Shown here: positions 31,801 to 43,800 of the stretch, in pieces
How the letters are laid out: the number at the start of each line of letters is the position of its first letter
How positions within the stretch are numbered: position 1 is the stretch's first letter
Source of the DNA: Astropecten irregularis
Taxonomy: Eukaryota > Echinodermata > Asteroidea > Paxillosida > Astropectinidae
Length of the DNA: 64,000 bases
Direction: 5' to 3'
Assembly: GCA_963971285.1 (NCBI GenBank)
Contig: OZ020245.1
Coordinates: 17,746,983-17,810,982, forward strand
Notes under the pieces: generated by a model
What the model saw: only the letters and a program-made list of their open reading frames with translations
What the model was told of the DNA's origin: nothing
Databases searched by the model: none
Made by a program: the position numbers and the translations under genes

Positions 31801-34800
31801 TTATTGATCAATATTAATAAACATGGCGATCTTTTCTTGAATACATGTACATCGTGTTTCTTCATTGCTCTAATTTTAGCTTACTAGCAGTTTGTCAAAT
31901 ACCATAAAAAGAAATCGACATGTAGCAATGGCAAGCTAGTGGCGACGACAGAGGTACGTGCCCGGGTGCCACTTTTTAGGCGGCGCAAAAAAGCAAAGGA
32001 AATCTAATCTGACGAAGTTTGAACAAAGAAAGAAAAATGGCAATTTCAAATTGTCTGATTTTTTTTTTGTCATTGGCATCAGAAGTTGGAATTATATAGG
32101 GCGCAATTTTAGCACTTGCCCCGGCCGCCGTTTTCCCTAGTTACGTTTCCTCTGGGTTAAGAGCTACAATTACGAAGGCCTACTTTCCAGATAAGATCTA
32201 GGGCCTGTTTGTTTAAAGGTAGTATCATACTTTGGTAAGAAGCCAAAACAGAAATGTTCACAGATTTACGTATAACTTACAGGGTATGAAGATGGTGGTG
32301 GTAAAAATATACCGTTAAAATTGTTCTGCCTGAAATGCTGTATTTATCCAGAAAATAGTAAAACAATGACCGAAAATCTTTTTGATCTTTTAAAAGATAA
32401 CAAATAAAAGAGAAAATACTTAAGAAATACTGTGGTCATTTTTCACTGTTTTCTCAAAAAGTGGGCACCGTATGGGGCTGACATTTTCACAAATGCCTGT
32501 TTCTGAATCTTCCTTGATATTTTTGTCCATGAATCTCCATTTCTTTGACAAAAACCTAAGTATGATATTACCTTTAACGCACGAGATCATGAATCTTGCT
32601 GATACGATCCCATTTAAGCATACCCTGCATAAGACGTGGATCCACAGATCTGGGATCCTGTGTGTTAAACAAACTGGCCCTAGACAATTGCTAAGCCTAC
32701 TGTCAGCACTCCAAAGTTACAGCAGAACTTTGGCCTATGCTTTATAACCCTGGGCGGCCAAAACCGAAGTCCAAGGTCACATGACAATAAAAGGTCCCAT
32801 GACAATAAAAGGTCACATGATAACAAATGATCACATGATAAAAAAAACTTACAAAAGGTCAGTCCACATTGAATCCTATGCTAGACTTGATAAGATATGA
32901 TACTAGACTTATTGTCTTGATTTCTAGTAAAAATTATTTACAGGATAATCATGCCTCAGATTTCTCTGTTGAAAATCATCTGCTGTCGTAGCAGATTACG
33001 CTTGATAGACTTATTACTTATTACGCTACTGGATGGTAAAAATAAATAAAGTGGACTTTGTTTTGTTTTAGTTTGGTATTTTTTGATGAATGGGATCTCT
33101 GTGGACTGTGGACTGGAAAGTGGAAACGTCTAGATAGCTTGAGCAAGTCTAAGTTGAATCACACACACAGGCAAATGCCCTCCAAAGTTTAGGAAGTTTG
33201 TAAAGATTTTACTGGTCTAGCTTTGGGTTTGTTCTTCTCCTCTATTACATGCTTTGCAAAAATGCAGCCTGGACTGATTCCAACAGCTGTCATCATTGTG
33301 TCATGCAGTCTGCTGGCTTGTGGCAGTACGAGCTATGAGTGTGACCCTACTAATGGGCCATCAGGGCTCGCTAAATGCGCAAGCCATCCACCATCCACAA
33401 ACTACCAATGGTTTGTGTGCATAACCAATGACTATCTGTCGCTGATTACTGGTGATGCCCAGCGGTGTGAAGATGGGGCGAAGTTCTGCTGGCGACCATG
33501 CACCCTTGATGACCCGGTGGGTGGCAACTGCAGCTGCAGCAAAGAAAGAACCGTTCCGCCCGATCCCTCTCTTCCCGGGTGGTGTTACAGCCCCACTGGT
33601 AAAACCTGTGAGTGGTACCGTCAATGCTTGAACACCAGGCACCAGTGCAATGGTTCCAGGTATGACTACGCATTGCTGTTTGGGGAGCGTTTCTGCGCAG
33701 CCTACGATGTGACCTACCATACCTTCAGCCGGCAGGGCCAAGAGTGGATTGATGCTGTACGAAGGTGCTTGCAAGTAAAGCTGGTGCCGCTCCTCCGCCC
33801 GTGGGAATCACTGTCCTGTGAGGCGATCCAGACGAGGGCGTTTGCATCCCACAGCGGCTGCTACGTGTCTCCTGCCCGCGACGCACCGTCCATCTGCTCG
33901 CTGAGCCTAATGGACAGGTGGCGGATCTTCTGGACCATCAAAGGGGCCTTCCTCTCCGAGACCTATGAGATGTTGAAGGGGATCCTTGACACATTGAAGG
34001 GATGTCTCAAGCTCGACAGGCATCCCTTCCCATGGAAGTTTGACCATACGCCACATCCTGTCCGCTGGCTCCGACTCCAGCTTCGCCTGTTGCAAGGCGA
34101 TTCGTCAGCCTCGTACGCCAAGCGGCCGTCAACTCTGGGCGTGGGCGACTTCTTGTCCCAAGAGATCGCTGACAGAATCGCACAGCGGATGGACTGGGAT
34201 GTCCGCACCCTGGACTGGTTCGGCTACGCCCCCGAGCCGATCATGACCACCACCGCTGATGCCGATGATGGGACCAAATTGCGATACTTCAACATCCTCA
34301 TCGTGGACAAACTGACCATGGGACTGACCACTGCGCCGGACGCGCCGCTCGTCGACCTGAACCGGACCACGTCGGAGCTGATCAGCTTGGTGCGGAACGG
34401 AACTCTCCGCATGCTCCATCTCAGCAATACCAACGTGTCTTTGGTCTCCATCATGGAGTGTAACAAGATGGGCTGTGCTGATAAGTCGAGTCCCAACTCT
34501 GCCTCGTCTCCGTGGCACTTCAACCCAACCACCGTCTTCTTGGTTGCGGTTACTGCAAGTGCAGTGTTGTTGGCAAGTTTGTGAATGGTATCAATAATTA
34601 TTAGCAAACCAATTTGTCAGAATGTGGTCACGGGAAATTAACCTACACCTTCAGTGCGTATGACCTTTTTCTGACCCTCCTCTAAAGGAATATTTTACTC
34701 TATCAATATTTTTGCTGTGCTAAATATATGTGTGCATGATTGTCTGTAAATGTTGCAATTTCTTTTTCATACCTGCCAAATTTTTGAAATATGATTAAAT

Positions 34801-37800
34801 CTTCCATACGTGGTTACCACAGTTAAACATTGATTTGATACCTTGCCAAATCACCGTGAATTATTGGCCATTGAACTTAAAAACAAATATCGACAAAAGG
34901 CTTGCCGAAACCTCTTTACACATGTAATCGGAATGACGATCAAAATGCATGACTTCTGGTTAAATGAAAGTAGGGCCTATAATGTGACCTGTATTAAAAG
35001 TTCCTGGCATCAGAATTCTTAAATGTGCACAAACTTTTCACAACCTTTATAGATTTAGTTTTGCCCAAATACTAGACGCACAACATTCTAAAATATAGTA
35101 TTGTTGTTGTGTAAAGGCAAGGAATGGAATTTGTGACATTTGTATTTCTTTGATTTATTATTGCCTGCAAATATGTGAAATAATTCCCAAGAGGTAATCA
35201 TCTTGATTCACTTGATTTTGAACTGTTGTCTGACACTATTGTCATCCGACACTTTTAATGTACAGTTCTTGGTCTACGCAATGGTTATTGATCAATATTT
35301 AATAATAAAAATGATGGACTTATCTCGAGCACATCATGTTTCTTTGTTGCTCTAATTTTAGCTTACTGCAGCTGCGGTTTGTCTTATCTTGTACCATACA
35401 AATTACAAGCAACAATTTGACGAAGCACAAAATGATCATACATGCAGCTTGTTTGGTGGTTGGTGAATGTACATCTCACTTTCTTTTGCAACATCACAGC
35501 CCGAGTTTAGCCAACCAAGATGGCAGCCAGCTATGGGGCGCCATCAATATCAAGCAACAGCAGACAATCACAGTTTATTATAAAACAGAACGTGTCATAA
35601 ACATTACAAAATGGAATCGAATTTGCTGAAAACATACACAAGCAATAACTGCATGTATTTGTTATGGATTTTTAAAGGTTGCAAAAATGAGGCATTTAGC
35701 CTCAACATGTGTTCAGAAGATTGAATGTTTTGTTTTTGCAACATTTGGCTGTCCATGCCAACCTTTACAGCTGTGGTGGCATTAGGGAGGGCCCCTAGAC
35801 AATGAACATTGGACTACTGGTACATGTACATCAACTGTAGATAATGTAATGAAGCACTAAGAAGAGATAGATCTTAGGATGTGGTGAATCAATCCTAAAC
35901 TGCTAAGCAAAGTGTGATGTCATGTTGCCAATCACTATGGTAATACTGATAACTCATCTGGATATTAATCTTTATAGTCAGTTGTGAAATCCACCCCTGA
36001 TCGAGCAGTGCTGGTGGCAAAGTGGTAGAAAAGACTTATGGAGCTGAGTATCTCAGATCCCACCCATTCTGTTCAAAAAAAGGTGAAGGAAAATGGAAGT
36101 ACTCACCCCTTGTTTGGCTTGTATCATCCGGATCCTGTCCTGGTAGAAGTCGTAGACAAACTGGGCCATGTGCGGCATGTCTTCGATGACCAGCGGGGGT
36201 CTGTGTCGAGGACTGCCCATCTACAGGAGGGAAAACATTCACAAATTAATAAAATAATATCATGCTTGGATTTAGGAGGGCCTTACATGTCAGGCCAGGC
36301 CCTCCTAACTCCAAGTATTTGGTAAATGTTAGGTCATTATTTTTGGCTGACGAACAGTTTGCAGCAAATAAGTTCCAAGCCTAGCCTTAAAATGTGGTTT
36401 TGTAAAGGCCCAAACAGTGCTCCAATGGAGATTTCAGTCGTCTGGAAGGAGCAACTAAGGCTGCCCTACCCTGGACATGACCCTTTTAGTCTGTGTGTAC
36501 TTTATACGAAAGGAGAAGAAGAAGACTGGCGCTGATTTCATAAAGCTCCGCGACGCGTCGCAACTCGATCTGCTACACGTCATAGCTGTGACGCGTCGCA
36601 TCTATGCGGTGAGTCCATAGAGTATGGATGCGTCTTAACTCTGCGACGCGTCGTAAGTTTTATGAAATCGGCCCCTGGTGTCTTAACTTGTGTTCATACC
36701 TGTTGCGTTGATGGGTACACTTCACTGGGGGACACCTGCAAGTACAACTGGAGTGGTCTCTCTACCAGCTGTGAAAATGAAAATTTTTACCAAAAATCGA
36801 ACGGATTATAATCGGAATCATGTCTGAACAGATATAAAATAAGAGCAAAGTGATCCTCTGTTTCAGAATTTGCAACATCATTCACTCGTTTGCACAAATT
36901 CTGCTTTCTAATTTTACAAATTTGACCAATGTTTGACCAAAACACTTTTGAACTGATAACTTTGTAAAAAAGATTGTCTGCGATACCAATGTTCTGTATC
37001 TTTTAGTGTAAACAATTTGGACGCTTGCTTCCAAGGACGGATACCGTTTTCAAATTCAACAACAATTCATTACTTTTATTTAACATAATTTTTCAAAAGA
37101 TTTTTCTCTTCGTTATTAAATGGCTTTGAGTGGCTTTACCAAGTTGAACGTTGGCGACAGCTCGTAGCAGTTCTGGAAGAGGGACACCCTGGCAAAGACG
37201 TACAAGCCGAGACGAGCGCGAGACATGGCTACGACCAACCGACGAACATCCCTAAGAAAGGGAAAGGAGACGAACAGAAACGTCAATCAACTTTGATATG
37301 ACTGGCTCTGTGGAAAAGAGTCATGTGTCCAAGACTCCCTACACATTATGGAACTGAAGAAAGCATATGACAGTAGTGTGTAGTAAGCTGCATTGTTAAA
37401 GGTATAATACATGATTGCTAATGGTCACAGAACAGTATTCACACTTTGTCTGATCCAGCATGTACATGAAATAATAAACCAGTGAACATTTGAGCTCAAT
37501 TGGACATCTGTATCACGAGAAAATAGTGAAAAAATTACTCTTTTTTTCTTATAAAACATAAAGAAAATTTATTTTTTTCTGAACAAATATAGCATTTATG
37601 GCAAACATATTTTAGGAGGGGGGTTTCTATCATGTCCATCTTTATACCGTGTAAGTTGTAGGTAAGTCTGTGGAGATTTCTGTTTTGGTTTGTTATCTTT
37701 AAGATATCCGGATGAGTAAAAGTAAAATTTCTTTTATTTGTGTGAATTATCTGTTGATGTCACACTTCCATTGACTTTTATATGATCCGAGCACATGCAA

Positions 37801-40800
37801 TCATGTGCTGGCTCGGGTGGGATTTGAACCCACATTCTCCAATGCTGTGATCAATCTACTGACCTGAGGTGACCAACTGCTCTGGTTCGGACCAAGGACA
37901 GAAGGATGTAATCATTCTGTTGACCCTGAAATCTATCCACTGTGGTCACCTAAAATAGAAAAAGAAAAAAGATTTTCCACTTGATTGCATTCAAACAGAA
38001 ATAATCATTAACCCCCACCCCCCACTACAATGTTAAATAATTACTATCCAAAATGCTTTCCAGTTTGGTTTGAAGTTGGTAATAATCGCTGCTGAATTTT
38101 TTGCTTTAATAAAATATAAACACAGTCAGTTCTCTGGTATTTTACATCTTAGCTTTATGCAAAAAATATATAATGGAAGATTATTACAAACAAATACAAA
38201 CAAATGAACGAATGGAAACAAACAAACCCACCAACAAATGCACCCACGAACGAATAAAGAAACATATAAATGAAGAAATGAATAAATGAAGATACAAGCA
38301 AAAAAACAAACAAACAAACAAACAAACAAACACCCCAAGAACAAATGAACAAACAAAGAAACGAAAAAAAACCCGAAGAAATTAAGAAACGAAGAAACAA
38401 ATGAACAAACACCCCAATGAACAAATGACCGAATGGAGAAACAACACAACCATTATCTTTGTACATAAAGCTGACTTCAATACCTTGCTCGGCTGGCCAA
38501 TCAGGGGGTTGCTGGCGCATCGTTGGTTGATAACATCCCTGATCAGATGCTTCTGACCATTATACGTGGTCAAGATGCTGATCTTCTCCGCAGGGTAGCC
38601 CAGAAGCCGCATGTACATAAAGACCGCCACCACGTACTCCGCCTCGGCCAGGTTCTGTGATTTAACAGCAGTCAGGAACGGAATGGTTAGCGAGATGGGG
38701 GGAAGTAGGGTTGGGCAAACTCGCAGAGGAGATCCTTGAGATAACATATGTATATCAAGCCAAGGATCTGGTTACGCTACACCCATAATTAAAGAAGTCT
38801 TTCTCAAAATGATGTTACTTCATTCATCTTGCTTGTCACATGTGCATGATGCACACTGGCTGAATGGTATCTTAAAGGTTTACTGTAATCAAATTTTGGC
38901 AAGGGATGAAAGTGCTTTTAAATTATTGCTTAATACATAATTCATGATTGCATAAATTTATATTTTTATGCAAGTGATTAATTTTGATCAAAAAGTAAAA
39001 AAAGAATCAGCACATGTATGCCCCCAAAACATCCTCTCGGAAATGATCCATGCAACAATGCGTGTGACGTCACCTAAAAACAGTTATAGGCTCGTACTAC
39101 AGTATACTGCAAGGCATGTGACGTATGTAATGAATGAGCTATAAAGTATATAGCGCCCTCTATTGGCAGTAGCCTGCATGACCTGACCTGACCTGAATAA
39201 ACCAAGTAGCCATCTTGAATAACATGAAGCTATGTGTATTACATGTCGCTATAATAGTTTGTAACAAACGCAAACATTACATGGTGTCAGAGTGGATTAA
39301 AACCCCAAATAAGAGTGCACAATGGAAGGATTGAAACCCCCCAGTGCCTTGAGACTAGATAGCACCAATTTAGCAGAGGAATGGCGGAGATGGCGACAAC
39401 GTTTTTTTATTCGCGAAAAGTGGGGTGCTAAATTATGGGCCTATAATACCTCTTTTTTTTTTATATATATACAATATTTTTTTTGCACAAACAATGATAG
39501 ACAGGTTGAGTTTTATAACAATACAGATGTATTTATCTTAATATGAGTTTTGATTTCAGTAAACTTATAAAGAAACTTTCAAACAACCCTGCTCTGTGTC
39601 TTGAGAACACTCTTCACGCTCACGATATAAACTGATGGCAACCCACCTGGTAGAAGTAAGGATTGGGTTCGGACTCCCCGACTCCATTGAAGTCGTCCAC
39701 ATTGACCAGCTGAAAGTCAAACTGGAAACCAGGGTTGGTCATGTGGAACTCCGGCGTCAGGTGGACGTGGGGAAGGTTGCCCAGCTTCTTGTAGCGCCAG
39801 TTGTACAAGGTGGCTATGCTGCATGGGGCACAGAAACCAGCAGACTGGGTCAAGTCTAATATTATATGGGGTTAACCTGCTCGAGAAAAATTACTGAGAC
39901 CAAAAAACGTTTGTTGGCAAGTCCCCCTGAAGAAGGCAGACATTCTAAATTTCACAAGCTTTCAATGAACAGGAATCCCCAGGGCTTTTTCTTGATGTCA
40001 GGGGCCAAAGACAGAAAATTGTACATCAGCAAAAGAAATGGAAACCATCCGAGATGAAGAAGGGCTTTCATGTTCCAACCGTTAAACCTGACAAACGACC
40101 TCAGACCTTACCTCGCTCTGGCTCGGCCCTGGGCGTCCAGGTCCACCGTGGGCACACCAAGCCGGACAAACCGGGTGAAAAGCGACTGCTCCATGTTGGA
40201 GTACTTCTGAAACGCCATATTCTTGATGACCGGAGGAAGCTGGTGGTGGTCACCGATCATGATCCAGCGCTTGAGACGGCTGAAGCCATCCTCTGGATTC
40301 TGCAGGAATTTATTGGTGGAGTGGTTGGAAAAGGGCGGGGTAAATGGAGGGGTGAAATATATTCATGCGAAGGCGGGGTTCATTATGCTACCCCTCTGCA
40401 CAACAAACAATCCTATTAGGGTCCAATTTCGTGGGTTTTCCTATTGTATTAAGCGATCAGTTGGCAATGATATGGAGGCAGAACCATACTCCACATAACT
40501 TAGGATTTCCTGCTCACTTGAGTAGCACAGAAAGGTGACACAAAACCAGTAATAAGGGAGAGGAGGAACTTTAAACCTGGTTGGGCCTGACCACTGAAAA
40601 GGTCAGGCCTGGGATTTTCCTGGGCTCTTGAGCATCTATAATCCATAGGCTTAGCTATCCATTCCAACTCCTTGCTTTGTCCTAGATAATAGTTGGCAAT
40701 GACAGATTAACCTGACTGACAGATTAAGTGCACAATGACAGTATCCAGGAGCTGGGCTTTACTGATTTTAAGGAGCTATATTATATTGAAGTTCATGGCT

Positions 40801-43800
40801 CACACGAGGATTACAAGCCAAAAGGGTTTGACAAAGAGTGCAGGAACTTCACCAACCCTTTAGTGGTTCTCACAAACAGAAGTGATTTAATCTTTTTGAC
40901 ATCGTTCTGAACAATCCACAAGTTGTGAGGCCAGTGTGGCGTTCAGTCATGAGGTCATCACTTTCCAACACACAATGCTCAAGGGAATTCTGGTCTTAGT
41001 TCGTCAAGCCTTTGGAGGTTTTTATAGGAATAAACAGAACTGAATGAAGCCAGCATACCTGAAGAAGCAGAGGGATAAAAGTCTCAATCTCCAGAATCTG
41101 AGCTGATTCCTCCATCAGAATGTTGTCATACTGAAACAAACAAATCCAGACAATAACCAGTTCATACAATATTCAAATTGGAGTTTCATTTTAAACTTAA
41201 ATCTAAAATAGAAAAATACAAATAGCACTTTATTGACTAACTAGAGATAAAATGTGCATAAGCTTTTGTATCAGCAACTACTTCATCAGATGCAATGAAG
41301 TGGCATCATCAGTCAAGGTATATATATGGGGGCCAAGTAAGTGAATCTATGAATGATGGTCATTCCACGTAGTTGGGCCTAGATTTATATACATTTGGTG
41401 TCCCCTAGTAACCAGGTCTTTTGTCAAAGGCATGTCCGAATGGTGTGTCTGGACTCTGGACGACCGATTTACTGTTTTTGGACGCCTTATTCCACATTTT
41501 TCTAAATTTTTCTAAAATTCCATTACGGTACAAAACTTCAATTTTGGAAATTAGGTGGTACATCTGTGATTAGTGGTATAATAACCCATGAAACCAAAAT
41601 ACTCTTCTGTGACCTTATAGAACAGCTGGGTATACCGTAATCTGAATAACGGTACATAGGATCACATTGGACGATGAATTTCAATTATCAAAAGTATTTG
41701 TCACTAAACTTTAGACAAACACTGTCCGGTCAACATTATCTGGTCAACAAAGGTTGAATTAATCGTATCGGCTATCTGGAGCCAGCCTACGGGGCAAGGT
41801 TGCCATAGTAACCGATAGCTAGACATTCGAGATCAATTTTGCCGAGAGGCAAGGAGTAGACAATTTTGATTAGAATGCTCAAAATACACTTCTCTTCTGT
41901 GAGCGCACAATTTGGAATTGAATGACAATTATGAATTCATAATGAATGTTTCCATGAAAAATGTGAATGCGACCGATGACCAGTTCAATGACCCGTCCTT
42001 CCTACCTGGTAGTTCATGTTGACCAAATCATGCCTCTTGAGGGCGGCATGAGTGCAAGTCATGGCGATGATCTTGGCCTCTTTGATCATAAGATACTTGG
42101 AGCGGTCCAGGCCGCTGCGCAATAACTCAAAGGCACGAAACTCCTGACACAAACAAACAAACAATGAAAAACAAGTGTAAAAAAGAAAATCCAAGAAATG
42201 AAAATGAAACAGGTTCTCATAAACAGCGTCCAATGAATTAGAAAGTGTTTACTGACAATTTTGTGCAAGCACATGTACTATTTTTGTATTTGCACAAAAG
42301 ACACCAGACCTTCTTCAAGTATTGCTTGGTACTTCCAATATTGTATTCTTTTAAACTGATTCTCTAAAACGATGAAAGGTGACAAATTTGGGACATTTTC
42401 AAAAGCAAAGCTATCAAAAATGTTGGTATTAAAACACAAACCTCAAGTTGCTGGAAAATCTTCTTGATATGTCGATAGCATCCCTATAAAAACAGGACAA
42501 AAAAAAGCAGAGGGTTATTGAAAGACAAATGTATTAAAAACAAAAATTACTTTATTCTGTCTGGGCAAAAAAACAAAACAACAATATAGAAAAACAACAA
42601 AAGATGATAATGACTTCAAATCCAGTCAGTTTCCCTTGTGGTTAATACTTGATTATTGTATTGATTAAAAAGCTGTATCTTCTTTGAGTGATCCCCCACG
42701 TACTGTTCCCAGGTTGCAGCATTGCTGTGAGTATCGATAAAATTATCCTTGGGATATATTGGTATGTGCATGGTTTCATGGCTTCTGACTACCAAATGAA
42801 CAAAGATAATTGACTATTAGGAATACCACCAAGGTAGGGCTGAATGGCTCAGTTGGTAGAGCGCCAGTATGGTATTCCGGAGGTCGCTGGTTCGAATCCA
42901 GTAAATTTTTCCTCATTCACTTTTCAATGACTTAAAATCCAGTCATCGTCCCTTGTGGTTATTTGATGACAAAAGACTTTAATGAAATTTGACCTGCAAA
43001 GGTCAAGGTCAAAGGTCATGAAAAGGCTGGACTCACCTCAGCTATGTCCATATCCTCCTCATACGTTCTTCCCTTGAAGACAGGCTGTCAATGAGAACAC
43101 AAAGGGAAAAGTGAACATGAAAAATTGGATTAACAAAAACAGTAACATAAATTTTGTATTCAATTCAATTTTTGTACTATAAAAGTCTTGTGAAAATTTG
43201 TGAACATCACAATTAAAGGGCAAGTACAACAGAAATGTTCACAGATTTGTATGAAGATGGTGCTGGTCGAAACACCGTTAAAAAATGTTCGCCCATAAAA
43301 TGGTGTATTTATCCAAAAAGGAAATATTGAGTCGGGTTTTTGCTATTTTCTCGTGACTAAGATGTCCGATTGAGCTCAAATGTTCACAGGTTTATTATTT
43401 CATGTACATGCTGGATTAGACAAAGTGTAAGTCCTGTTCTGTCCCCTTTACGAACGTTGTACAGGCCCTTTAATCATTGTTATCATTATTACTAAGATTT
43501 TCTTCTATCAATAAAAAAATTGAGACATGTCAGTTCCCGACCACCAAATATTTGTATTAAGACTGAGTGCCTTACCTGAGGGGCATTCTCAAAGTATTTG
43601 TGGAATGGGAAGTGTTCCTGGATGTCTGCTGGGGATGTGGCCTTGGCGACGGACGTCGACTTCACTTTGCTGAGGAACTTCTCCCATCTTGCCACGACCT
43701 GCCGAACAAAGAAAAAAAACGTCCAGTTTGAAAATAACCTCAAAGGTTATTAAGGATTGAATACTCTGTATGCTGTTGAGAAATTGTACAAGATTTTCAA

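Noticed and set aside
35336-36106. Closer last exon for AQR
   Set aside because: Reading through exon 37 or splicing to nearby acceptors gives only short, unconvincing tails. The in-phase acidic exon at 25576-25830 fits better.
38126-38520. Long hydrophobic minus-strand open frames
   Set aside because: They are translations of the AAAC/GAAA low-complexity tract next to AQR exon 33.
42838-42910. Candidate tRNA gene
   Set aside because: Boxes A and B look good, but the acceptor stem does not pair and the SINE tail follows, so it is a SINE head.
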